The position numbers were made by a program, and so were the translations under genes. Of a stretch of DNA of 64,000 nucleotides, positions 35,243 through 43,573 are shown piece after piece; position 1 is the first letter of the stretch, and the number at the start of each line of letters is the position of its first letter. The DNA is taken from NCBI RefSeq assembly GCF_029623955.1, contig NZ_JARSBP010000006.1, forward strand, positions 1-64,000. Direction: 5' to 3'. The notes beneath the pieces are model-generated. The model was given only the letters and a program-made list of their open reading frames with translations. It did no database searches and was not told where the DNA came from. Source of the DNA: Mycobacterium sp. 236(2023) (GTDB lineage: Bacteria > Actinomycetota > Actinomycetes > Mycobacteriales > Mycobacteriaceae).

Positions 35243-36112
35243 ATGAAGGCCATGCGGTCAGTTCATCGTATCCGGCGGGCGCTTCGTCTGTCCGGGATGC
35301 GACCGTTGCCACGTCCGCCCCTGCGGGATCCGGTCGAGTTGCGCGGCAAGCGGATCCTGTTGACGGGCGCCTCGTCAGGCATCGGCGAGGCCGCCGCCGA
35401 GAAGCTGGCCGCTCACGGAGCCACGGTGATCGCCGTCGCCCGCCGCGGGCACCTCCTCGACGAGGTGGTTGCACGGATCGCGGCGCGAGGCGGGAACGCG
35501 GTCGCCATGCTCTCGAACCTGGCCGACCTCGATGCCGTCGACGCTCTGGTGCGTGACGTCGGTCCGGTCGACATCTTGATCAACAACGCGGCCCGTTCCA
35601 TCCGCAGGCCGCTGCTGGAGTCGCTCGAGCGGTGGCACGACGTCGAGCGCACCATCGCCTTGAACTATTACGCACCGCTGCGGCTCATCCGAGGACTCGC
35701 CCCGCAGATGATCGAGCGCGGTGGCGGCCACATCATCAATGTCTCGAGTTGGCGGGTGATGCCCGAGTCGTCCCCACTGTTCGGCGTCTACAACGCATCG
35801 AAAGCCGCGTTGAGCGCCGTGAGCCGCGTCATCGACAACGAATTGGCGGCGTCCGGTGTGACGTCGACGACCATCTACTATCCGCTGGTCGCGACGCCGA
35901 TGATCGCGCCCACCCGAGCCTACGACGGGTTGGCCGCCCTGAGCGCTGACGAGGCCGCGGAGTGGATGGTCGTCGCGGCGCGCAGCCGCCCCGTGCGCAT
36001 CTCGCCACGAAAGATGGTGCCCCTTCGCGCTCTCGACATCGTCTCGCCACGTCTGCTCAACGGAGTCATGAAACGGTCGACGCCCGCACGGGACCACCGT
36101 GGCAGCCGATAG
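35243..36112 (+). CDS. SDR oxidoreductase, similar to mycobacterial acyl-CoA reductase SDR domains
   Basis: A 289-residue SDR with an N-terminal extension of about 30 residues. TGASSGIGEAAAE is the cofactor motif, NVSSW carries the catalytic Ser and YNASK the Tyr-Lys pair. The C-terminal TPMIAPT and the NYYAPLRLIRGLAPQM segment resemble the SDR half of mycobacterial fatty acyl-CoA reductases. It begins 37 bases after alsD; whether it uses acetoin-related substrates or lipids is open. Confidence 0.82.
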   Translation: MKAMRSVHRIRRALRLSGMRPLPRPPLRDPVELRGKRILLTGASSGIGEAAAEKLAAHGATVIAVARRGHLLDEVVARIAARGGNAVAMLSNLADLDAVDALVRDVGPVDILINNAARSIRRPLLESLERWHDVERTIALNYYAPLRLIRGLAPQMIERGGGHIINVSSWRVMPESSPLFGVYNASKAALSAVSRVIDNELAASGVTSTTIYYPLVATPMIAPTRAYDGLAALSADEAAEWMVVAARSRPVRISPRKMVPLRALDIVSPRLLNGVMKRSTPARDHRGSR

Positions 36113-36995
36113 CGCAGTGGGTTACCGGAACGAAAACCTGGTTCTGGGAGCGCTTCTCACCACGGCGGCATTCTTCTGCGTGGCGTTGGTCGGTACGTTG
36201 GCGAAGGTCTCGGGACAGTACACCTCGACCGGTGTCCTGCTTCTTTTCCAGAACGCGATCTGTCTGTTGTTCATCATCCCGGCGGCACTGCGCGGCGGAT
36301 GGGCATCGCTGCGCACGAGCCGGACGGGCCTGCACGTGCTGCGCGCGGTCGCCGGCACAGCCTGCTGGTATGCCTTGTTCTTCGCGATCTCCCAGATACC
36401 GCTGGCCAACGCGACGCTGCTCACTTACAGTGCGCCGCTGTGGATGCCGTTGATCGCGTGGGCGGTCACGCGGCAGCGCGTCGCGGCACCTACGTGGATC
36501 GGCGCGGGGCTCGGCTTCGTCGGCGTGATGCTGGTGCTCCGGCCACAGGGCCACGGGTTCTCGATCGGTGAATTGTCCGCCCTCGCAGGCGCATTACTGT
36601 TGGCTGTCGCGATGATGGCGGTCCGGTGGCTCGGCGCCACCGAACCCGTCATCAGGATCCTGTTCTACTACTTCCTGCTGTCGACAGTGCTGTCGGTTCC
36701 GATCGCCGTCGTCGACTGGGCACCCATTCCCGCGACAGCATGGGCGTGGCTCATCGGTCTCGGCTGTGCGCAGCTGCTGTCGCAGATCCTCATCGTCATC
36801 GCCTATCGCTACGCCTCCGCCGAGAAGGTCGGCCCGTTCATCTATTCGGTGATCGTCTTCACCGCCCTCATCGACTGGCTCGTGTGGGACCACACGCCGA
36901 CGACAGCCTCGTACCTCGGGATGGCTCTGGTCATCGGCGGTGGAGTGACCGCGGTGCGCGCGAGGCCACGCACGCGCAAGGCGCCAAACCCCTGA
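36099..36995 (+). CDS. DMT superfamily (EamA) transporter
   Basis: A 298-residue membrane protein with ten predicted helices in two EamA repeats (VLRAVAGTACWYALFFAISQ and IYSVIVFTALIDWLVW regions). Such proteins export metabolites. GTG 36099 overlaps the SDR gene by 14 bases, so it probably belongs to the same transcript as alsS-alsD-SDR and may export a product of that route. This link is inference. Confidence 0.85.
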   Translation: MAADSAVGYRNENLVLGALLTTAAFFCVALVGTLAKVSGQYTSTGVLLLFQNAICLLFIIPAALRGGWASLRTSRTGLHVLRAVAGTACWYALFFAISQIPLANATLLTYSAPLWMPLIAWAVTRQRVAAPTWIGAGLGFVGVMLVLRPQGHGFSIGELSALAGALLLAVAMMAVRWLGATEPVIRILFYYFLLSTVLSVPIAVVDWAPIPATAWAWLIGLGCAQLLSQILIVIAYRYASAEKVGPFIYSVIVFTALIDWLVWDHTPTTASYLGMALVIGGGVTAVRARPRTRKAPNP

Positions 36996-36999
36996 CACG

Positions 37000-37017
37000 T
37001 TCGGCACTAGTGCCGAA
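37000..37017. terminator. 18-base perfect palindrome, probable bidirectional terminator
   Basis: TTCGGCACTAGTGCCGAA is fully self-complementary and lies five bases after the DMT stop and 19 bases from the stop of the converging PGRS gene. It can fold as a seven-pair stem with a CTAG loop from either strand. No T-run follows, which is common for mycobacterial terminators. Confidence 0.55.
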
Positions 37018-37035
37018 AATGCACTCTTCGTACGG

Positions 37036-40000
37036 CTACGCCGCGTTCTGCGCCTGGGTCAACGGCTTCTTCGCGGTAGGCGTGACAGTGATCAGTTCGT
37101 AACCGCTTGTCTTCCAACCCCTCATGAAGATCTCCATCGGGATCGCGATGTTCTTCCCGATGTTCTTTCCAGCGCTGTTGGTCATCGAACTGTCGTTGAC
37201 GTACACGAAGCTGTTCTTCGCATCGATCGCAGTGACTGCCACGGCGTGGTCAGCCTTGTCCACGCTCTGGTCCTCGTCCAGCGGAGTACCGGCCACCTCA
37301 CCCCAGACGACGGCAGTGGAGTACGCAATCATCGCCGCCTTGCCTTCGACCAACGCCGCCATCATCTCGTTGAGAGCGAGCTGCCCCTCTTCGTCGGTCG
37401 GCGGCGTCACCGCATTGCCGTCGTCGTCGAACTCTCCGTATTGAGCATGCGTGGTTGTGACGTGGAAGTACTGCTGGATGAGCGCGGCGGCGTCTTGCAT
37501 CCCGATGCCGTCGTTGGTGCGCTCACCGAGGTACATCCACGCACCCGGGGTTTCCACGCTGGGTGTCGTCTTCGCGAGATAGACCATCCTGTCCTCGTCC
37601 GGCTTGTCCAGGTTGTTGGTGGCCTGCGCGACCGCTGCCGCTGCTGCTTGCAGCACACAGTTGTCGTAGCTCTGGCCGATCCAGTAGGCCGCGCCGTTCG
37701 TCGTGTTGCCGTAAACGCCGCTGCCGACCACGCTGACGGTGATCGCCTGATCGAACGTATCGGCTTCCGCAGTACCGAGCTTGACCGCGAACTTATGCAA
37801 GAGATCCTGGACAACACCGGCCAGACCCGGCAACTTGGCCGACGTTCCGTTGTCGATCGTGATGGTGAAGTGATCGGTGATCCCCGGCGGGACCAAGATG
37901 TCCTTCGCGGTGTAGGTGTACGTCCCGTCGGCGCTCACCACCACCTCGCCGTACTTGGGTTGCACGGTGACGGTGTAGGTCGGGATGAAGCCGTTGTTGC
38001 TCTGCCCGTTGAGATTTCCGGTAACCACACCCTTCGTGTCGTGGACCCCCGTTGACGGATCCATGGTCGGGGCCTTGTTAAGGAAGATGTAGGCCAACTG
38101 GCGGAACAGATCGAACCCGGGCGCCGGAGCATCCGCGGCCAGCGCCGCGAGAGACACTGCGAATCTGGCTGATTCGGTTGCGCCCGAGTCGCCCTGGCCG
38201 TCAGCTCCCGCTTCGCCGTCGGCGCCCTCCAGTCCGACTTCCGCATCTGCTTCAGGGCCTGACTTGCCGCCCGCGGCCCCGGCACCACCCTCTCCGCCTG
38301 CACCACCGGAGCCGCCCGTCGCGCCACCGTCGCCGCCGGCACCACCGTCGCCGCCATTGCCGCCCTGACCTTGGTTGGTGGCTGCGGGAACGTTGCCATT
38401 TTCGTCCGGAACGGGCTTGGGAGCGGAGCCTCCGACGCCGCCGGCACCGCCCTTGCCTCCGGCGCCGCCGTCTCCGGCGGCTATCCCCTCGGCGCTCGAG
38501 CCGCCCGTGCCGCCTGCACCGGCATCGCCGCCCTGACCGCCGCGACCTCCTGTGCTTTCGCCGTCGGATCCTGTTCCGCCTGCGCCGCCTTCGCCACCCT
38601 TGCCTCCGGCGGCGCCGGTACCACCGCTTGCGCCGGCACCACCTTTGCCTCCGGCACCGCCGACACCACCGACCGCGTTCGCATCCCTGGTGTAGCCACC
38701 CCAGCCGCCTATGCCGCCGTTACCGCCGTCGCCGCCTGCGCCGCTGATACCGTTCGCGCCGTTCGACTGTCCGAAGAAGAAGATGCGCCCTTCACCACCG
38801 GCTCCCCCGGTCGCGCCACCGGCACCACCGGCACCACCGTCGCCACCGCTGGCCCCGGTTCGGCCGTTGCCTGAAGCGACGGTCGCCATGAAGGTACCCT
38901 TGCCGCCCTGGCCACCTTTACCGCCCTTGCCACCTTGGCCGCCGTCACCGCCACGACCGATGATCCAGCTACCTGAACCCCCGGCGCCGCCGTCACCGCC
39001 CTCACCTCCGACCTGGCCGGTCATCCCATCAGGTGCGCCGGTAATACCGTTGAACCCGGGGATTCCCGTCTGGCCTTCTCCGCCGTCGCCGCCTCGACCG
39101 CCTACACCGATGAGCGAGAAACGTCTTGCGTCGCCGCCTCTTCCGCCGTTGCCGCCACCGGATCCGCCGTTACCGCCCACGCCACCGTTGCCGAACAGCA
39201 GTCCACCAGTACCGCCATTGCCGCCATTGCCGCCGTGGTCGGTACCGACGCCCTGGAACGGGCTCAGACCACCTTCGCCGCCTTCACCGCCGGTCGCATA
39301 CACGGCCAACAGTCCGCCGCTTCCACCGTCACCGCCGCGACCGCCGAACGTCGCGCCGCCACCCATGCCGCCGCTTCCGGCGACGCCGGACACTGAGAGG
39401 AAGCCGGTGTCGCCGCCGCGACCGCCTTCGCCGCCGGTGAGACCGTGCGTGATGGCGTTTCCGCCCTTGCCGCCGGCACCGCCGTCACCCCAGAACGTTC
39501 CGCCGTTACCGCCCCGGCCTCCAGCACCACCGTTGAACCCATTGGTCGATGTGCCGCCGTTGCCGCCCTCACCGCCCTTGCCTGCCAAGCCCGCTGAACC
39601 ACCGCGGCCACCGGAAGATCCCGCGACGGTTTGCGCTCCGTCGCCGCCTTCACCGCCCTCGCCGTGAATCAGACCGCCGCGACCGCCGTCGCCGCCGTCT
39701 CCGCCGTTGATGCCGGTCGCACCTTTTCCGCCATTGCCGCCGTCTCCGAACCAGCCCGCGTTGCCGCCCTTGCCGCCGTTCCAGCCGTCACCACCGTCGC
39801 CGAAAATCCCGCCTCGGCCGCCGTTGCACAGCGTTGCGGCGGCGCATGTTTCGGCGGTCCAGTCGAAGCCGTTGCCGCTGATGATCCCGCCGTTGGGGTT
39901 TTCTGCCGTTCCGTTACCGAAGAAGATCCGCCAGAACTGATCCTGCGGTGACGCAGCCGCATTCGGCACTGCAGCCCGCGTAACGGTTGCGGTCTGCGCG

Positions 40001-40560
40001 ACGGGCTCGTCGATTTCGGCGGCCTCGTCTATCTCGGCGTCGGGCGCCGAATCATCTTGCGCGTCTTTGTCTTCTACGGAGCCAGAGTCTCCTACGGTGT
40101 CAAAGTCTTCTACGGAGTCAGACGAGTCCTTGGCATCCGAACCGTCGGCGTCACTGTCGTCGTCGGTGTCCTCGGCAGCCGCCGCGGCGTCGTCATCGTC
40201 GCCGTCAGCGGCGCTGCTCTCGTTCGAATCGTCGTTGCCGGGTCTCTTGGCGTCGCGCTTCGAGGTCGGCGAGGCGGAGTCAGAGCCGCTCGCAGACGAG
40301 CCCGAGTCCGCAGACGACGACACACTCGAATCGCCGGTATCCGCCACTGCGGCACTCACCTGCGGACCTAGCACCGAGAACCCGATGGCCGCTGTGCCGA
40401 CACCGACCGACATCGCGCCGAGCTGCAGCCACCGCCGCACCGGGTAATCGTCGGCGCGCCTGCGCCGATGCGCGCCGGACTTGCGCCGCGGACGCTTGGC
40501 GGTGCCGTTCTCCTCGGATCCGATTGCATCAAAATGGCACGACGACGCCTGCTCCGGCAT
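37036..40560 (-). CDS. PGRS-repeat secreted protein with Ig-like and C39-like cysteine peptidase domains
   Basis: A 1174-residue protein without a PE domain. Order: basic 41-residue start, twin-arginine hydrophobic signal (42-73, RRWLQLG to SAAVA), Asp/Ser-rich acidic linker (74-200), entry motif FWRIFFGNGTAENPNGG, about 520 residues of GG-X repeats (245-765), an Ig/cadherin-like domain (about 825-945), and a C-terminal domain (about 950-1174) with papain-like features: Gln963 (IGQSYDNC), Cys968, His1105 (KADHAVAV) and Asn1122/Asp1123 (VYVND), the order seen in C39-type peptidases. ATG 40560 follows GGGGGAG. It may be surface-exposed and cleave itself, a partner or peptidoglycan-linked peptides; no activity is shown by sequence alone. 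Confidence 0.82.
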   Translation of the reverse strand: MPEQASSCHFDAIGSEENGTAKRPRRKSGAHRRRRADDYPVRRWLQLGAMSVGVGTAAIGFSVLGPQVSAAVADTGDSSVSSSADSGSSASGSDSASPTSKRDAKRPGNDDSNESSAADGDDDDAAAAAEDTDDDSDADGSDAKDSSDSVEDFDTVGDSGSVEDKDAQDDSAPDAEIDEAAEIDEPVAQTATVTRAAVPNAAASPQDQFWRIFFGNGTAENPNGGIISGNGFDWTAETCAAATLCNGGRGGIFGDGGDGWNGGKGGNAGWFGDGGNGGKGATGINGGDGGDGGRGGLIHGEGGEGGDGAQTVAGSSGGRGGSAGLAGKGGEGGNGGTSTNGFNGGAGGRGGNGGTFWGDGGAGGKGGNAITHGLTGGEGGRGGDTGFLSVSGVAGSGGMGGGATFGGRGGDGGSGGLLAVYATGGEGGEGGLSPFQGVGTDHGGNGGNGGTGGLLFGNGGVGGNGGSGGGNGGRGGDARRFSLIGVGGRGGDGGEGQTGIPGFNGITGAPDGMTGQVGGEGGDGGAGGSGSWIIGRGGDGGQGGKGGKGGQGGKGTFMATVASGNGRTGASGGDGGAGGAGGATGGAGGEGRIFFFGQSNGANGISGAGGDGGNGGIGGWGGYTRDANAVGGVGGAGGKGGAGASGGTGAAGGKGGEGGAGGTGSDGESTGGRGGQGGDAGAGGTGGSSAEGIAAGDGGAGGKGGAGGVGGSAPKPVPDENGNVPAATNQGQGGNGGDGGAGGDGGATGGSGGAGGEGGAGAAGGKSGPEADAEVGLEGADGEAGADGQGDSGATESARFAVSLAALAADAPAPGFDLFRQLAYIFLNKAPTMDPSTGVHDTKGVVTGNLNGQSNNGFIPTYTVTVQPKYGEVVVSADGTYTYTAKDILVPPGITDHFTITIDNGTSAKLPGLAGVVQDLLHKFAVKLGTAEADTFDQAITVSVVGSGVYGNTTNGAAYWIGQSYDNCVLQAAAAAVAQATNNLDKPDEDRMVYLAKTTPSVETPGAWMYLGERTNDGIGMQDAAALIQQYFHVTTTHAQYGEFDDDGNAVTPPTDEEGQLALNEMMAALVEGKAAMIAYSTAVVWGEVAGTPLDEDQSVDKADHAVAVTAIDAKNSFVYVNDSSMTNSAGKNIGKNIAIPMEIFMRGWKTSGYELITVTPTAKKPLTQAQNAA
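38265..39827 (-). repeat. PGRS glycine-rich coding repeat
   Basis: About 1.56 kb of imperfect GGC-GGN-based repeats encoding GG-X runs such as GGNGGKG and GGDGGAGG, inside the PGRS gene. The opposite strand shows long open proline-rich frames that are composition artefacts. Confidence 0.9.
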
Positions 40561-40889
40561 AGCTGCTCCCCCAACGATCAAATATTGACTCCAAGGTAAT
40601 GAACCCCGGCCGATCGGATACTACGATGGTGGCAGCAAGTTTGCTATGGGAATCACCAACAAATATTTGCGGATTCATCTACCTGTACCTGCAGGTGACT
40701 GCGATTTTGCAGACACTCGCAGGAAGTCCAGCCACAGTGGCCCTTGCGACCAGCTAAGAGAGGCGCATTCACAACCCCTTCGGACGCCACGCGTGCGGCA
40801 CTTGCCCATCCGTTGGGCTCTCCGGCGGCCAGGGTTGCTACGGCTAAGCCGTGAGACCATCGTGGCGTGAGCGACTCGTCGAGACTGCC
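40561..40889. promoter_or_regulatory. 329-base gap with AT-rich patches and three dyads
   Basis: No gene is seen. The part next to the PGRS gene is AT-rich and holds the dyads AGCAA-GT-TTGCT (40634-40645), CAAATATTTG (40660-40669) and ACCTGCAGGT (40687-40696), with centres 25 and 27 bases apart, plus TCAAATATTGA near the PGRS start (40578-40588). This probably contains the PGRS promoter with regulator sites. The right part, before the Ntn hydrolase gene, shows no clear motif. Confidence 0.4.
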
Positions 40890-41588
40890 ATGACCGTTGT
40901 CCTTGCCTTGCGGTGCGCCAACGGCGTCGTCCTGGCGTCGGATTCACAGATCACCGATCCCGGCCGGGGGCTGACGTACCCCGCGCAGAAGCTGCACACC
41001 CTCGGGGCGCACGCCGCGTGGGGCGGTAGCGGCTCACGCGCGGTGCTCTACGACATAGAGCAGGTATTCACCGCCGAACCGGACTCGATCCTGGAGTCCA
41101 AGGACGTCGGACATGCGCTCCAGGCCCGCATCCTGCCGATCCTCAAGCACCACTACGAGAACTTCATCCCCGAGGTTCCTGGCCAGGAAGCCGCCGGAAC
41201 GCCGGCGACTTACGTCCTTGCCGCCGGCTACGTGGGTGACGCTCCGTTCATCATCGACGTGGACCCCAACGGCCTCATCGGCCACCACGAGGAGACGGGC
41301 TTCCAGGCAGTCGGGAGCGGGGCCGCGATGGCCCAGCAGGCCCATGCGCTGTTGGCACACTTCGGCATGACCGAACGTGACGTCGACTATGGAGTGGTGG
41401 CCGCGTTACGCGTGCTCGACGCCCTGGATGCGTCGTCGCCGAGTGTCGGCGGCCCCATGGACATCTGCCGCATCACTGCCGAAGGCGCCCACCACCTGGC
41501 CGAGGAAGAAGTCGAAGATGTTCGGCGCCAAGTGAATCGGTGGGTTGGCCTCGAACACAAGGCCCTCGACGGACTCTTCGACGAATAG
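40890..41588 (+). CDS. Orphan proteasome-like Ntn hydrolase
   Basis: A 232-residue protein with a proteasome beta-type N-terminus: MTVVLALRCANGVVLASDSQIT. Taking Thr2 as position 1 after Met removal, Asp17 and Lys33 (PAQKLHTL) fall exactly at the catalytic positions of proteasome subunits, and GSGAAMAQ and DASSPSVGG resemble the later Ser129 and Asp166-Ser169 elements. It lacks a propeptide and so resembles HslV or Anbu rather than PrcB. No alpha subunit, ATPase or Pup gene is nearby. ATG 40890 is chosen because it puts Thr directly after Met. It is followed after nine bases by a PPOX-type gene. Confidence 0.8.
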   Translation: MTVVLALRCANGVVLASDSQITDPGRGLTYPAQKLHTLGAHAAWGGSGSRAVLYDIEQVFTAEPDSILESKDVGHALQARILPILKHHYENFIPEVPGQEAAGTPATYVLAAGYVGDAPFIIDVDPNGLIGHHEETGFQAVGSGAAMAQQAHALLAHFGMTERDVDYGVVAALRVLDALDASSPSVGGPMDICRITAEGAHHLAEEEVEDVRRQVNRWVGLEHKALDGLFDE

Positions 41589-41597
41589 GACGAGAAC

Positions 41598-42023
41598 ATG
41601 CCTGACACTGCGGCGGAGTTGGCGAACCAACTCGGCGAAACGAAGTTCGTCTCGCTGGTGACCTACAAGCGGGACGGAACCCCGGTGGGGTCGGCGATGT
41701 GGATCGCTTCCGACGGCGCCGACCTCGTCGTGTGGACGCCGTCGGATGCGTGGAAGGTCAAACGGGTGCGCCGCGACCCGCGCGTTGTCGTGATTCGTTC
41801 CGGCCGGATGGGCAACGTCGACCCGGTCGACCCTGAGCTGCTGGGCACCGCCGTGGTGGAGGAGTCACCGGCCGCGGTGTCGAAGGCCGAGGAGCTCATC
41901 CGGCGAAAGTATGGCCTGCAATTTCACATCATCACCACGATCGAGGCCATCTTCACCAAAGGTCGCAAGGCCCGAGTGGCCCTCAGAATCACCCCGCAAG
42001 AGGTGAACTCGAAGTCCGTGTAG
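41598..42023 (+). CDS. PPOX-class F420/flavin-dependent oxidoreductase
   Basis: A 141-residue split-barrel protein of the PPOX class common in mycobacteria. KFVSLVTYKRDGTPVGSAMWIASDG and WKVKRVRRDPRVVV are the typical cofactor-binding segments. Such proteins bind F420 or FMN and reduce small molecules. It begins nine bases after the Ntn hydrolase and is likely in the same transcript. Confidence 0.87.
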   Translation: MPDTAAELANQLGETKFVSLVTYKRDGTPVGSAMWIASDGADLVVWTPSDAWKVKRVRRDPRVVVIRSGRMGNVDPVDPELLGTAVVEESPAAVSKAEELIRRKYGLQFHIITTIEAIFTKGRKARVALRITPQEVNSKSV

Positions 42024-42153
42024 GAACGCGCGAGGTTTCGAACTGGCCGATCGCGGGCACTGCTAGCAAAGGCCAACGTCTGACATGGCCTCGAAAGTTG
42101 CAGTGTTCCAGGGGGTGGAACGATGGCGATCAATTGTGAGCCATTGCCGGTGA

Positions 42154-42846
42154 ATGGCCGCGATGCCTGATCTCGCCGAATACCGACAACTCATCCGCGC
42201 GGCGATGACCCTACTCGCAGCGGACACCAAGGGCCTCGACATCGAGAACATACTCACCACCGTCACCACCGCCGCAGTAACGCTTATTCGAGGCGCCGAA
42301 TGGGCTGACGTCATGCTCATCGACGGTGGTGACTTTCGTTGTGTCGCACCGACGGCCGATTTCGTCACCGACCTTGACGCAGTTCAGATGCGCCACAAGC
42401 AGGGCCCGTGCGTCGAGGCTGCCATCGACGACGCGGTCGTCCGCGGGCCGAACCTCACCACTGAAGATCGATGGCCGCATTTCACGCAGGCCGCGATCCG
42501 CGCCGGCGTCCACAGTGTCCTGACTTTCCAGTTGTCCGCACCGCAGCACTCGGCGGCCGCCCTTAATCTCTACGGCCGCGCCGCGGGAACTTTCAACGTG
42601 GAGGACGAGGCGATCGGGGCAACGCTGGCCGCCTACGCAACGACCGTGCTGCTGGCCGAGAGTACGAGATCGGAGTTGAAGTCGAGGTTGACCGACTGCG
42701 AAACCATCGGTCACGCCACCGGCATACTCATGGAACGATTGCACGTCGACGCTGCGCAGGCACGCGACATCCTCAACCAACGCGCACAAGATGCTGGTGC
42801 ACCGTCGCTCAGAAGTATCGCCGACAGCATCGTCGCCACAGTCTGA
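42154..42846 (+). CDS. GAF-ANTAR regulator
   Basis: A 230-residue protein: GAF domain (about 25-165, with ADVMLIDGGDFRCVAPT and KQGPCVEAAID) and a C-terminal ANTAR RNA-binding domain (about 170-228, IGHATGILMERLHVDAAQARDIL). ANTAR proteins bind paired stem-loops in leader RNAs and prevent termination. The GAF signal is unknown. Mycobacterial genomes hold many such proteins. Confidence 0.9.
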   Translation: MAAMPDLAEYRQLIRAAMTLLAADTKGLDIENILTTVTTAAVTLIRGAEWADVMLIDGGDFRCVAPTADFVTDLDAVQMRHKQGPCVEAAIDDAVVRGPNLTTEDRWPHFTQAAIRAGVHSVLTFQLSAPQHSAAALNLYGRAAGTFNVEDEAIGATLAAYATTVLLAESTRSELKSRLTDCETIGHATGILMERLHVDAAQARDILNQRAQDAGAPSLRSIADSIVATV

Positions 42847-42868
42847 TTCACGGGCGTTCCAGGCTCGT

Positions 42869-43573
42869 TCAGCGTTCCCGTTGTCCGTGGTTGGCGTGCA
42901 GTACAGCACCGTTGAGGACGGGGTTGTCGGCGGCAAGCTCGAGGACTCGGGCGATCTCGTCGGGTTCGATGAGGCGTCCCGCTCCGGTCAAATCTCGGAG
43001 TGTGGCCAGCAGTGCCGGGTCTCCGCCGACGTGTTCACGCAACATCTCGGTGTCGGTGACACCGGGGCACACGCAGGCGGTGTGGATGCCGCGCCCCATG
43101 AGGTCCTGACAGGTGGCACGCATCATTCCGACGACCGCGTGCTTGACGGTGACGTAGGTGAACGATCCCGGAACCGCCTTTTCGGACAGAGTCGAGCCCA
43201 GATAGAGGATCGCCGATCCGGGTGACATCGTCGGCAGCAGAACACGGTTGAGCAGAGAGGGCGCGGTGACTGCGACGTCGAACATCGCCTGGAGTTCGAC
43301 GGGGTCGACCGACTCCACCGTGTCGTTGACCATGCGCGAAGCATTGTGGATCAGCACGGTCCGCGACCCGGTCGGGGTAGGGGCGACGAGCGTGGCCGGA
43401 ATGTGTTGGGCGAAAACAGGATTGGCGAGGTCGACGGCGACGTCGGTGACGGCGGCATCCGGCGATGCCGTTCGGGCGAGGTTCCATACCCGCGCGCCGC
43501 GCGCCAGGAAGCGGCGGGCGACCGCGAGTCCGATGCCCCGGCTGGCACCGGTGATGACGACGCGATCGGTCAC
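42869..43573 (-). CDS. SDR oxidoreductase of the pterin-like operon
   Basis: A 234-residue SDR: VVITGASRGIGLAVARRF cofactor motif, catalytic Ser in LGSTLSEKA and Tyr-Lys in YVTVK. GTG 43573 overlaps the stop of the PTPS-like gene (GTGA), so it is the third gene of a coupled operon; the open frame continues upstream but that part belongs to the neighbour. Next to a PTPS-like protein, an SDR recalls sepiapterin reductase, but no direct evidence for a pterin substrate is visible. Confidence 0.85.
   Translation of the reverse strand: MTDRVVITGASRGIGLAVARRFLARGARVWNLARTASPDAAVTDVAVDLANPVFAQHIPATLVAPTPTGSRTVLIHNASRMVNDTVESVDPVELQAMFDVAVTAPSLLNRVLLPTMSPGSAILYLGSTLSEKAVPGSFTYVTVKHAVVGMMRATCQDLMGRGIHTACVCPGVTDTEMLREHVGGDPALLATLRDLTGAGRLIEPDEIARVLELAADNPVLNGAVLHANHGQRER

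Noticed and set aside
38711..39667. Proline-rich 318-codon open frame opposite the PGRS repeats
   Set aside because: It is the complement of GG-X codons (composition artefact); no start context or family similarity, and the minus strand has a clear gene.
38265..39827. Possible CRISPR-like or tandem DNA repeat
   Set aside because: The repeats are coding GG-X units without constant repeat length or unique spacers.
40890..41588. Core proteasome subunit prcB
   Set aside because: No propeptide, no prcA, pup or mpa nearby, and the sequence is closer in layout to HslV/Anbu-type proteins.
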